The position numbers and the translations under genes were made by a program. The notes beneath the pieces were generated by a model. It was not told the origin of the DNA and searched no databases. It saw only the letters and a program-made list of their open reading frames with translations. Shown here in pieces: positions 1 through 7,658 of a stretch of 50,441 nt of DNA (position 1 is its first letter; every line of letters starts with the position of its first letter). Source of the stretch: Paenibacillus sinopodophylli (lineage in GTDB: Bacteria; Bacillota; Bacilli; Paenibacillales; Paenibacillaceae); the NCBI RefSeq assembly GCF_005930355.1, contig NZ_VDBO01000023.1:1-50441 (forward strand), written 5' to 3'.

Positions 1-2
1 TT

Positions 3-50
3 CATGTGAGAAGAAGATACGACATCAGTAATAATCAATGGAATCGATAA
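3..50 (+). CDS. 3' end of an open frame entering from outside the window
   Basis: Sixteen codons in frame, ending in TAA at 48-50, read HVRRRYDISNNQWNR. The start lies outside the window. The stop codon falls inside the first bases of the dispersed repeat that follows, the same arrangement seen for the decayed frame ending at 3793. By context (a HINT toxin and two immunity genes within 3 kb) it could be the tip of a polymorphic toxin, but nothing in 15 residues proves this. It could be a chance open frame. Confidence 0.3.
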   Translation, partial: HVRRRYDISNNQWNR

Positions 51-230
51 TTCTTTTAAGAAAAAAACCTACAGGTTCAGGACAAGACTCTCCACTCCTA
101 TCTATACTTTTGCACTCATTATGAGTGCAAGCCACCCTTCCAGGTGGCTTTTTTTATTGCTCGTGAATTGTTTTGTCTGCTGAAGGCTAAGAATAAGATT
201 TATTTAAACGTTAATATGAAAGGGTAGGAT
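45..230 (+). repeat. Dispersed double-hairpin repeat, copy 1
   Basis: The core (65-157) carries a conserved CCTACAGGTTCAGGACAAG block, then CTCTCCACTCCTATCTATAC, then two hairpins: GCACTC/GAGTGC (112-128) and GCCACC/GGTGGC (131-148) followed by seven T. The second hairpin has the form of an intrinsic terminator for plus-strand transcripts. After the core, a further ~70 bp (GAATTGTTTTGTCTGCTGAAGGCTAAG and on) is shared with copy 6 and partly with copies 2 and 3. It lies between an upstream open-frame end and the DUF7674-like gene at 286. Confidence 0.85.
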
Positions 231-285
231 AGTTCAACATAAACATAGGGAAGATGATACTATTGAAATATAGGAGCTGGTGGTT

Positions 286-669
286 ATGAATATAAAAACG
301 GAAGAATTCTTTAGAAGAATGTTGCATTTCTTACCATCAACTGAGGCTGCGTATAAAGAATCAATCGCGACATACGGTGAAGTGTTAGAAACTATCATAG
401 TTGAGGGCATCTTCATGCCTGAAATAATTAAACTATTAAGTGAGGAAAGAAATATCAATCTGTTAGATAAAATTTTTAAATATTTTGAAGAAGTATCTAA
501 TGACGAAGATGCTCATTTAATGAACCTTTTTTCAGTTACGGTTTTGGAAGTCCTCGGGAATGACAGATTAATTCTAGTGACTGCACGAAAATACATGGGT
601 ACTAAAACGATACAACTTCAAATTGAAGCTGATAGAGATATAGGCAGAGAAGTCCCCGACTTCGACTAA
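286..669 (+). CDS. DUF7674-type protein, probable toxin-immunity protein
   Basis: A 127-residue acidic, cytoplasmic protein with no signal peptide or membrane segment. From memory it fits the DUF7674 family: an N-terminal EEFFRRMLHFLPSTEAAY helix, YGEVLET, MPEIIKLL, a central FKYFEEVS, then VTVLEVLGND and a C-terminal KYMGTKT/QIEADRDIGR block. Members of this family often sit beside polymorphic toxins and are treated as immunity proteins; that role is inferred here from the neighbouring HINT toxin and CPCC gene. ATG at 286 is preferred over GTG at 280 because TAGGAG at 271-276 is 9 bases from the ATG. Repeat copy 1 lies directly upstream, and the IS256-type element begins about 10 bases after its stop, so its cognate toxin is not evident. 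Confidence 0.65.
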   Translation: MNIKTEEFFRRMLHFLPSTEAAYKESIATYGEVLETIIVEGIFMPEIIKLLSEERNINLLDKIFKYFEEVSNDEDAHLMNLFSVTVLEVLGNDRLILVTARKYMGTKTIQLQIEADRDIGREVPDFD

Positions 670-677
670 CACCATAT

Positions 678-1866
678 GAGGGTCTGTCAAACATTTTGTG
701 TAAACTCTCTTAATGCTTCCCCCCGAGGGGGGGATCTATCGTAAATACTGGCCAATGCGATCCGGAAAGAACACGGAAAGTTGCAGCAGCATTTGACCCC
801 AATTCTGTACACGCCCCGTCCATTTACGGGTGACATCCATGGTTGCTAGATAACGCATTTTTAGTAAGGATTCGTCCGTTGGTAAGATGTTTTTACCTTT
901 CGTTACCTTACGTAATTGACGGTGGTAACTCTCAATAATGTTAGTGGTATAGATGATTTTACGGATCTCTGCGGGGTATTTGAAGAAGGTAGCAAGCTCA
1001 TCCGAGTTATTACGCCAGGAACGAATAATGAGCGGATATTTGCTCCCCCAGGTTTCCTCGAAGCGATCAAGCTCTACAAGAGCCATCTCCTCATTAACGG
1101 CTTTGTAGAGGGGTTTCAGATCAGCAGTTACCTTCTTCAAATCCTTATAAGAGACGAAACGAGTGGAGTTTCGGATCTGATGGACGATACACTTTTGTAT
1201 TTCTGTTAGGGGATAACAGGCTGAAATCGCTTCTGTGAAGCCTGTTAAGTTATCTACGCACGTAAGGAGTATGTCTTGTACACCGCGATTTTTCAGATCA
1301 TTCAAGACGCTAAGCCAGAACTTCGAAGACTCATTTTCCCCAATCCACATGCCCAGTACATCTTTACAACCATCAAGATCAATCCCAATGACCATGTATG
1401 CTGCTTTGTTGACAATAGCACCATCCTGCTTCAATTTAAAGTGAATCGCATCAAGGAAAACAACGGGGTAGACGCCTTGTAGCGGCCGATTCTGCCACTC
1501 TTTAATGAGGGGAATAATCTTGTTCGTGACATTGGATATGAAGGTAGAAGAGACCTCAATGCCATAGAGATTTTGGAGGTGATCTTGAATCTCTCTGGTA
1601 CGGACACCTTTGGCATAGAGCGCGATCATTTGATCTTCAATGCCGGTCACGTTGGATTGGTGCTTCTTCACAACAAGCGGCTCAAATTCACCTTCACGGT
1701 CACGAGGAACAGCGATCTCCTGCTCCCCATACTCGCTAATGATGTTTTTCTTGCTCTTGCCATTGCGGCTATTGGACGTCTGCTTCTTCTGCGTTTCATG
1801 TTTCTGGTAGCCAAGATGCTCATCCATTTCAGCCTCTAGCATCTCTTGGATCGTCTCGGCAAATAA
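678..1866 (-). mobile_element. IS256-family insertion sequence, truncated at the transposase 5' end
   Basis: The left boundary (transposase 3' side) has a plausible terminal repeat starting GGGTCTGTCAAACATTTTG at about 680. No matching inverted end was seen on the other side. Instead, transposase homology stops near 1866 and a HINT toxin frame takes over on the opposite strand. The element has therefore lost its transposase-proximal end together with the toxin's N-terminal part and whatever lay between, consistent with an adjacent deletion made by the element. A C6/G6 palindrome lies at about 719-733, close to the left end. Confidence 0.7.
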
Positions 1867-1929
1867 CAAGCTGATGAAATCTATAAGGTTCACGTCGGTG
1901 ATGAAGTTATAGAAGCTACTGCTGAACAT
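736..1929 (-). pseudogene. IS256 (Mutator-like) family transposase with a replaced N-terminus
   Basis: The 397-residue frame is a DDE transposase of the IS256 family. Recognisable are LFAETIQEMLEAEMDEHLGY near the N-terminus, the first Asp in VVFLDAIHFK (about 160), the second in LTCVDNLTGF (about 225) and the Glu in TTNIIESYHRQLRK (about 335). The first ~21 residues (codons 1866-1929) do not look like the family: they are the antisense of a HINT toxin frame that runs on the plus strand from 1867. The native start, roughly the first 20-30 residues and the terminal repeat are missing. The catalytic part is intact, so a start within the host sequence could in principle still give protein, but no Shine-Dalgarno support was seen and the element cannot move itself without its second end. 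Confidence 0.75.
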
Positions 1930-2472
1930 TCATTTTGGCTCGATAGCAAAGGATGGACGTTCGTCAAAGACCTGAAAGTTGGCGATTTGCATGTTTCAAG
2001 TGACGGTACTAAACTGGCAATAGTTAAGATTGAAAAAGAGCCACGTGAAGCAACGGTTTATAATTTTGAGGTTGCGGATTTCCATTCTTATTTTGTGTCC
2101 AATCTTGGTGTTTGGGTGCATAATTGTGCTGTTAAGGGTGCGGGTAATTCCGTGTGGCAACCAACAGCGAAGAATGCTGATTTATGGAATAAGGGAAAAT
2201 TAAAAGCACATTTTGACAAACATGGTAGTACGGAGTTTGGAGCAAAATCATCTAAAGAATACTCTGATATGGCTTATGAATTTGGCACTAGAATTTCTGA
2301 TAGTATTGTACAGACGACTACGAATGGATATGTAAATAGATATGAGCCATCCACTCAATCTATATTTGTTGGAACAGAGAATGGAGGTAGAATTAAATCT
2401 TTTTATAAATGGGATGGTCGTCCTGATGATATGGTGATTCAGACATTAAAAGAACAGGGGCTAATAAGATGA
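1867..2472 (+). pseudogene. 5'-truncated polymorphic toxin: HINT (intein-like) module plus C-terminal toxin tip
   Basis: The plus frame opens right after a TAA at 1864-1866 and reads QADEIYKVHVGDEVIEATAEH, SFWLDSKGWTFVKDLKVGD, then VADFHSYFVSNLGVWVHNC. These are hallmarks of the HINT pre-toxin peptidase that releases toxin tips in Rhs/WapA-type proteins (TAEH block and terminal HN-C). The ~115-residue tip after VHNC contains LKAHFDKHGSTEFGAKSSKEY and a YEPSTQSIFVGTENGGRIKSFYK block, reminiscent of BECR-fold RNase tips (family assignment from memory, moderate). The protein's large N-terminal part is gone; the IS256 remnant abuts. The first internal ATG is at 1987, but translation there would make only half a HINT domain. 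Its stop overlaps the ATG of the next gene (ATGA), the usual toxin-immunity coupling. Confidence 0.75.
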
Positions 2473-2924
2473 ATAATATAACCAGAGAAAATGCGTTTAA
2501 AATAATTGAATCAGTACGTAACATAATAGGAAACGAGATGGATTTATCCGAGTATTTGGAAGAAGAAACGTCAATCCTTAATAAGGAACAAAATGAGGTA
2601 GAAATTGATTTTCAAGGTGTTAGTAATGGTTTTTTAGCAGAAATAGTTCATGCTATTTCTGGATATCAAGTAGAAGTCATTGGTGAGGTAGAAGAGTTAT
2701 ATTCTTGTCCTTGTTGTGGGTTTAAAACTTTAACAGAACTTTATGGTGCGTTTGAAGGAGCAGGTTATGATATTTGCCCATATTGCAAGTGGGAAGATGA
2801 TGGAACTTCGGACATAAATTCTTATAGGTCTATTAATAAAGGGAGCATAGTAGACTATCGCATTGAACTTTGCATAAACTCCAATAAGTACTATACAAAC
2901 AAATGGCTAGATGGGAAAGGTTAA
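2469..2924 (+). CDS. CPCC-type cysteine-rich immunity protein
   Basis: A 151-residue cytoplasmic protein. The C-terminal half holds YSCPCCGFKTL and, 22 residues on, YDICPYCKWEDDG, the zinc-ribbon-like pattern of the Cys_rich_CPCC family, commonly encoded beside bacterial polymorphic toxins. The N-terminal ~75 residues (acidic, EYLEEETSILNKEQNEVEID) carry no motif I recognise. ATG at 2469 overlaps the toxin stop by four bases, so the two were translationally coupled and this is the likely cognate antitoxin of the tip encoded just upstream. With the toxin's front deleted, it is now an orphan protector whose expression depends on transcription through the IS remnant. The 2.9-4.1 kb region after it contains only relics. 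Confidence 0.75.
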   Translation: MNNITRENAFKIIESVRNIIGNEMDLSEYLEEETSILNKEQNEVEIDFQGVSNGFLAEIVHAISGYQVEVIGEVEELYSCPCCGFKTLTELYGAFEGAGYDICPYCKWEDDGTSDINSYRSINKGSIVDYRIELCINSNKYYTNKWLDGKG

Positions 2925-2985
2925 TGTTTATTTAGCAGATTTTTCAAAGTAACATTTTGCATGTGGAAATACAACTATTAGTTAA

Positions 2986-3117
2986 ATTATTATTGGTGGA
3001 GGCTACCCAGTGTCGAATGAACCTGTCATTCAACCAATAACACATATAATCTATGAGTACACGTATGAAGATTTCTCCATTTCGGTTGTACGCACATCAA
3101 TTACTTTAATTTTATAA
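2986..3117 (+). pseudogene. Open-frame relic
   Basis: Forty-three codons without a start codon (stop at 2983 upstream, TAA at 3115) read IGGGYPVSNEPVIQPITHII and EYTYEDFSISVVRTSITLIL. Composition looks protein-like, but I recognise no family. A probable terminator follows at 3143. Taken with the next three relics, it suggests the 3' ends of several lost toxin or immunity genes. Confidence 0.3.
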
Positions 3118-3142
3118 CATAAATATCACTATTCCGTTACGT

Positions 3143-3190
3143 AAAACAGGTTGATTACGGTCAGATAACACCATGATTGACCTGTTTTTT
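3143..3190 (+). terminator. Probable intrinsic terminator
   Basis: Inverted repeat AAAACAGGT (3143-3151) / ACCTGTTTT (3180-3188), a 28-base loop, and a run of six T at the 3' side. It would end plus-strand transcripts from the CPCC gene or from the relic frame that stops at 3117. Confidence 0.5.
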
Positions 3191-3300
3191 GTTATCATCG
3201 CTTTCTTACGATTTTTTCTAATTTGAACCATTCTCTCCAGTAAGTACATCGTTCGTTATCTGTTACTTAGGAGAAGACCCAACTATATTAAAAAAACTAG

Positions 3301-3585
3301 TCCTTCAATAGGAATGGAGGGAATTTAAATAAATTATATGCGGCGTCAATTGATATGATTACGTCAACTCAAGTTTCTCAATTGTAAGAAATAGTAATTT
3401 GTTAAAAATTACCAATCTCTATTACTTTCGATAAAGGAATAAAATTATTGTTTGATTCACGATTTGTAATGGGCAAACATCAATTGGAAACCGGAATTAA
3501 ATTACCGACGTATTCGACTATGATTTATTATAGCTCAGGTTGGAAGGATGCAGATATCTATGAATTGTGTCAATATGGCCAATAA
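3301..3585 (+). pseudogene. Two adjacent open-frame relics
   Basis: 3301-3387 reads NRNGGNLNKLYAASIDMITS...QVSQL and ends in TAA. 3406-3585 reads LPISITFDKGIKLLFDSRF, then MGKHQLETGIKLPTYSTMIY and SSGWKDADIYELCQYGQ and ends in TAA. Neither has a convincing start or Shine-Dalgarno site, and I do not recognise a family. Both are A+T-rich like the surrounding accessory DNA. They are best read as eroded C-termini of former small genes; chance open frames cannot be excluded. Confidence 0.3.
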
Positions 3586-3617
3586 ATACAGACAAGTAAG
3601 AGGAGCATAAAAATAAT

Positions 3618-3793
3618 CGGGAATTCGAGTTGGTAAGATTTAATGATTTAGCAACTAAACTTGAAAAATTATCAATGAAAAAGCTAATACATCAACCGCA
3701 TTTAGACTAGTCATCAATCTCTTACTTTATGAGGATTCTTCCTTCATCTTCATATTTGATCCTAAAATCGTCTCGAATATTATGAGAGACTAA
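3618..3793 (+). pseudogene. Frameshifted relic gene directly upstream of repeat copy 2
   Basis: Two overlapping frames join into one sensible sequence across a frameshift near 3670: REFELVRFNDLATKLEKL in the first frame, then INEKANTSTAFRLVINLLLY and EDSSFIFIFDPKIVSNIMRD in the second, ending in TAA at 3791. AGGAG at 3601-3605 may be the remains of a ribosome site. The stop codon lies at the first bases of repeat copy 2, the same arrangement as at the window's left edge and at 49286-49288. No family recognised; a decayed immunity gene is the contextual guess. Confidence 0.4.
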
Positions 3794-3990
3794 TCGATAA
3801 TTCTTTTAAGGGTAAAACCTACAGGTTTAGGACAGGACTCTCCACTCCTATCTATACTTTTGCACTCTGTTTTAGTGCAAGCCACCATTCCAGATGGTTT
3901 TTTTTATTGCTTGTTAATTGGCCTAATTGCTAAAGGCTAAGAAAAGTAACCAACTAGTTGAACCGTAATACGAACTGGCAGGATAGTTCC
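3792..3990 (+). repeat. Dispersed double-hairpin repeat, copy 2
   Basis: It shares AATCGATAATTCTTTTAAG and the CCTACAGG...GACTCTCCACTCC core with copy 1. Both hairpins are degraded (GCACTC versus TTTTAGTGC; GCCACC versus AGATGGT), but the T run is kept. Downstream homology continues through GCTAAAGGCTAAGAA to CGAACTGGCAGGATAGTTCC at about 3970. Confidence 0.75.
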
Positions 3991-4103
3991 AATTTTAAGT
4001 GACTAATGCTAGACTTTGCTTGGATTGGCTACCCGGCAAACGATTTAAAACAAAGAGCAGCATGGGCTACTCTCTCCTCATATTTAAATCTGATATTCGA
4101 ATT

Positions 4104-4652
4104 CTACATTAAATTACTTTCTAACAACATGCCTACCTTCTCTTCCATGGCCTCTGGTGGATAAGGCATGCCTTTGGTAAACCACCATTCCACAATTCCC
4201 ACATAAGCCGGTGCTATAAATTGAAGAACGATATCTTCAGGAATGCCGCGTATCTTCGCTTCGGACATTTCCCATCCTTTCCTTATATCCTCCGTAACGA
4301 ATTCAAGGAAACGACTTCGAAAAAAAGACGCTCCTTTGCTGGCTAAAAGAGCTGAGAAAAACAAATAGTGACGCTCGAAGTATTTGAACCAACTTACGCT
4401 TCCTTCTATAGAAACACCTTCTGTTTCCGAGTGGCACATTTCTTCAAGTGCATCAATGTGTTCGGCAATCAGCTTATCCAATAAATCGAATTTATCCGTG
4501 TAATGAAGATAGATGGTTTTACGGCTGACATTTGCACGGTCGGCAATACCCTGAATGGTAATACTGTCGAAATCTTGTTCCAACATCAATTCCACCACAG
4601 CTTTTTTTATGGCTTCCTGAGATTTAAGTATTCGTCGATCTATTTTTAACAT
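4104..4652 (-). CDS. TetR/AcrR-family transcriptional regulator
   Basis: A 182-residue DNA-binding repressor-type protein. The N-terminal helix-turn-helix is clear: AIKKAVVELMLEQDFDSITI, then GIADRANVSRKTIYLHYTDK (residues ~12-50). The C-terminal part (FKYFERHYLFFSALLASKGA, VGIVEWWFTKGMP) resembles the TetR_C ligand domain of DhaS/YxbF-like regulators. ATG at 4652 is chosen over TTG at 4658 because GGGGG lies 7 bases upstream. It is divergent from the broken FAD monooxygenase (4832) that precedes the MFS exporter at 5946. A perfect palindrome in the 180-bp gap (4759-4782) is the likely operator. It is a close paralogue of the regulator at 7659-8216, sharing ITIQ, DRANVSR, TIYLHY and LLDKLI. 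Confidence 0.9.
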   Translation of the reverse strand: MLKIDRRILKSQEAIKKAVVELMLEQDFDSITIQGIADRANVSRKTIYLHYTDKFDLLDKLIAEHIDALEEMCHSETEGVSIEGSVSWFKYFERHYLFFSALLASKGASFFRSRFLEFVTEDIRKGWEMSEAKIRGIPEDIVLQFIAPAYVGIVEWWFTKGMPYPPEAMEEKVGMLLESNLM

Positions 4653-4758
4653 TACCAATCCCCCATATCATCACGAGATATTATACAAAGTTATTAATTC
4701 TGTTACTTAATACACGATTTTGCCCAGACTGATAATTGCAGAAATCCTCTTCATCAAC

Positions 4759-4782
4759 AATAATACACATACGGGTATTATT
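4759..4782. promoter_or_regulatory. Palindromic operator candidate (TetR site)
   Basis: AATAATAC-N8-GTATTATT is a perfect 8+8 inverted repeat in the divergent region between the TetR gene and the monooxygenase gene. Size and position suit a TetR-family dimer site. The bases just downstream (TTACATCAAGGTGTAATTT) resemble those at 8333-8356 in front of the second TetR-associated operon. Confidence 0.5.
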
Positions 4783-4831
4783 ACATCAAGGTGTAATTTT
4801 AAATTTGGGGGTTAAGAAGTATTTTTAATAA

Positions 4832-5891
4832 ATGGCACTATCGGTTATTGTTGTCGGCGCGTCGCTTTCAGGACTCATGACAAGAATTGCTCTTGCGCAA
4901 GTTGGAGTAGATGTAACGATTTTGGATAGAGCTGGGGAGGAACGGCTCAGAGGGCTGGATTACAGGTAGATAGCGGAGAGTTTGACAAGACGGATATTGC
5001 GAAACGCTTGAGAAAACTGGCTTCGGGTGGAACGCGGTCTGCTGAAGCGTGGTCTACGATAGAACGTCGATTGCGCATAGAAGCGCAATCTGATTCAAGA
5101 ATCGATTTGCGCTACAACGTATGTATTCAAAGTGTTGATCAGGATGACGGCTCCGCTTGGGTGCTAACGGATAAAGGAGAGACTCTGCACGGAGATATCT
5201 TGATTGGCGCAGACGGTCACCATAGTACGGTCCGACATCACGTGGCCCCGCACAAACCTGCAACATTTGCAGGATACTTGATTTGTGTAGCCTATGTATA
5301 GTGTAGTTGGTTATTCCAGAAACAATTCGCCCTAGCTTACACGCACCAAGACTTACGATGGCAGATGATGGGGTGGGAGACTTTCTGCTTGGTTCTATTG
5401 TGCCTGCTGAAGATGGTTCTTATGAATTAGGGAGCCGGCGTTTGGCTTGGGCTTGGTACGATAATACGCGAAATAACTTGTTGCGTCGTAGGGGATGCGT
5501 TGATGGGAACGTTGTGCGACACTCGCTGAATGGTTCCGGTAGCTCGGAACAGACGCTGATTGAACTGGTGGAACAAGCATCTGTCAGGTGGCCGCAGCCT
5601 TGGCTGGCTGTAACGCTTCACAGCATTAGATCCCGTAACCTAACAGGCATACCAGTTGCCGAATGTATACCCATTCGACTTTCAAGGGGGCGGATAGCAA
5701 TCGTTGGCGATGCTGCGCATGTCCTAACACCCATTACAGCAGCAGGATTTAATGCTTTTCTGCTGGATGCTGCAGTACTACTAGCCGAATGTATTGCAGA
5801 AAGCTTACGAGGCACGTCCGGGATTGAGTCTCTCTTGCCTTATCAGGCACGCCGTTTAAATGATGTACGACAGTTGGTGAGATCCGGGTAA
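4832..5891 (+). pseudogene. FAD-dependent monooxygenase, broken by at least two frameshifts
   Basis: Three frames together cover one flavoprotein hydroxylase. The first begins MALSVIVVGASLSGLMTRIA (FAD-binding GxGxxG-like GASLSG) and breaks near 4945. The second (from about 4955 to 5301) has SGEFDKTDIAKRLRKL, RRLRIEA and the DILIGADGHHSTVR block (GAD motif). The third (5307-5891) has the second FAD motif GDAAHVLTPITAAGFNAF and an LAECIAESL helix. Family members are about 380 residues and oxidise aromatic or polyketide-like substrates. The breaks at about 4945 and 5290 mean no full enzyme is made unless these are sequencing errors. It is divergent from TetR and 55 bp ahead of the MFS gene, so it was probably in a TetR-controlled operon with the exporter. 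Confidence 0.8.
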
Positions 5892-5945
5892 TCATTTAGC
5901 CGCTCATTTGGAAAAAAATAATAAGGATAGGGGTATTAGTTTTTT

Positions 5946-7109
5946 ATGAAATCAAATCGGTTACTAATTTTTATTTTAGCAGTAGGTGTTTTCGGGATTT
6001 TGACGACCGAAATGGGGGTTATCGGAATCCTGCCTTCGATTGCGGAGCAATTCGATGTTAGCGTACCTCGGGCAGGACTGATGGTAAGCCTTTTTGCGTT
6101 GGCAGTCGCCATATCTGGTCCGATTTTGCCGGTAATGTTTTCTGGTATCAATCGAAAAGCAGTCATGCTGCTCGTGCTTGGGATTTTTGTTATAGGAAAT
6201 GTTATATCGATTTTTGCATCAAGCTTTTCCGTATTACTGCTTGCTCGTGTCATTCCAGCCTTTTTACATCCTGTTTACTGTTCACTCGCTTTAACAGTGG
6301 CTGCTCTATCTGCCAAACCGGGTGAAGCACCAAAGGCAGTGTCCAGGGTCGTATTGGGCGTAACGGCAGGCATGATACTTGGCGTGCCTATAACAAACTA
6401 CGTTGCAAGCGGAACTTCTATAGAAAGGGCAATGATTTTCTTTGCAATCGTGAATCTGTTGGCTTTCGTGGCCACTTTGATCTTCGTTCCGTCAATGCCT
6501 GTGAAAGACAAACTTCCTGTTGGGACTCAGGTGAGCGTACTCAAGAAACCGGTTCTTTGGCTCGCGATTGTCACGGTTTTGTTTATCAATTCCTCTATTG
6601 CGAGCATTAACAGCTTCATAACGGAATACTTGGGAACTGTTACACAGATATCAGATGCTACCCTAACATTTGCTTTATTTTTATTGGGTATCGCGAGTCT
6701 GCTGGGAAATTTGGCTGGCGGTAGGTTTCTTACCAAGAACGCGGCGAAAACGGCATTGTGGTTCCCAATCGCGTTGGGAATCGTTCTCTTGTTATCATTC
6801 CTTACCGGAACATCACCCATTCCAATGTTGATTACGATTATGTTGTGGGGCATCTTCTTTGCAATCGGAAATAACGTTGCCCAATATTGGATTACATCGG
6901 CAGCTCCTGAAGCACCGGATTTCGTGAATGGCCTATATCTTTCCTTCGGGAACTTGGGCGTCACGATCGGAACCGCAATAGGAGGATACCTCATATCAGG
7001 AATGGGTACAAAATATATCGTCCTAGGGGGGATTGCTTTTATGGTCCTGGCCTGGTTCTCCATCCTGCTTAGAAACTACAAATTCAGTTCAGGAAGTCAA
7101 GAAGGTTAA
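5946..7109 (+). CDS. MFS transporter, DHA1-type drug/sugar efflux family
   Basis: A 387-residue integral membrane protein with about 12 hydrophobic segments. It begins MKSNRLLIFILAVGVFGILT, carries the TEMGVIGILPSIAEQF region typical of AraJ/YdhP-like DHA1 exporters, and has a long cytoplasmic loop around residues 185-200 (PSMPVKDKLPVGTQ). ATG at 5946 follows an AAGGATAGGGG purine tract some 12 bases upstream, a slightly long spacing. It likely exports a toxic small molecule by proton antiport; the substrate cannot be read from sequence. It is co-directional with the broken monooxygenase and under the same divergent TetR control region. A weak hairpin terminator follows at 7166. Confidence 0.88.
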   Translation: MKSNRLLIFILAVGVFGILTTEMGVIGILPSIAEQFDVSVPRAGLMVSLFALAVAISGPILPVMFSGINRKAVMLLVLGIFVIGNVISIFASSFSVLLLARVIPAFLHPVYCSLALTVAALSAKPGEAPKAVSRVVLGVTAGMILGVPITNYVASGTSIERAMIFFAIVNLLAFVATLIFVPSMPVKDKLPVGTQVSVLKKPVLWLAIVTVLFINSSIASINSFITEYLGTVTQISDATLTFALFLLGIASLLGNLAGGRFLTKNAAKTALWFPIALGIVLLLSFLTGTSPIPMLITIMLWGIFFAIGNNVAQYWITSAAPEAPDFVNGLYLSFGNLGVTIGTAIGGYLISGMGTKYIVLGGIAFMVLAWFSILLRNYKFSSGSQEG

Positions 7110-7165
7110 TTACTCATTAATTGTTCTAGACCTTTTAACGGAGAGTGTATTCACATGTCATTTTC

Positions 7166-7188
7166 GAGGAGCAATAGCTCCTCTTTCT
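7166..7188 (+). terminator. Weak intrinsic terminator after the MFS gene
   Basis: GAGGAGC (7166-7172), AATA loop, GCTCCTC (7177-7183), then TTT. It has a short T run but a perfect 7-bp stem, placed ~55 bp after the MFS stop. Confidence 0.45.
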
Positions 7189-7199
7189 GTTCAAATAAC

Positions 7200-7600
7200 A
7201 CCGGAAGACATTGCTTCATATGAAGAGCCATATGTACCTCACTGGGGCGTTGGTTTCTAGACCAGCTGGTATCCACGACGCCGAATGCTCCGTTCTCGAA
7301 CTTAACATGAATCATGCCGGCATCGTCGACGTCGATTGTTTCGTCGAACAGGTTAGCGGCATAGGCGTAATCTTCTTCGGGCTCGGAGCCTGTAATCCAG
7401 CGCATCAAATCCATGACGTGAACGATATGATCGAGGAGAGCTCCTCCACCTGACAGTTTCCGATCGACGAACCAGCCGCTCGGCGCCGTGCTGCCGTTGG
7501 TCCCCTTGATGGCGACGATTTCCATCGATTTCGCCGCGTTCGAACGGATCAGAGCATCCGTTGCCGGTTTTTTAAAATATGACCGTAAGCGAGTTTATCC
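7200..7600 (-). pseudogene. Fragment of a Gfo/Idh/MocA-family oxidoreductase
   Basis: The minus frame (ATG at 7525, frame open further upstream) contains IVAIKGTNGSTAPSGWFVDR, KLSGGGALLDHIVHVMDLMR and GMIHVKFENGAFGVVDTSWS. These match the C-terminal substrate domain of NAD-dependent sugar dehydrogenases (the ALLDHxxHxxDLMRW helix carries conserved catalytic-region residues). The N-terminal Rossmann domain is absent. The last ~30 residues do not follow the family, so the 3' end is lost too. G+C is visibly higher than in the flanking TetR genes, suggesting a stranded fragment of core or transferred sugar-metabolism DNA. Confidence 0.65.
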
Positions 7601-7658
7601 ATTCGCGGACCGGCTGATAGATAATTCGGCTGTTTTCAATTAAGTAACAGTAGTAGAT

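Noticed and set aside
5936..7063. Minus-strand frames (105 and 178 residues) inside the MFS gene
   Set aside because: Antisense shadows of the transporter; composition mirrors hydrophobic codons on the other strand.
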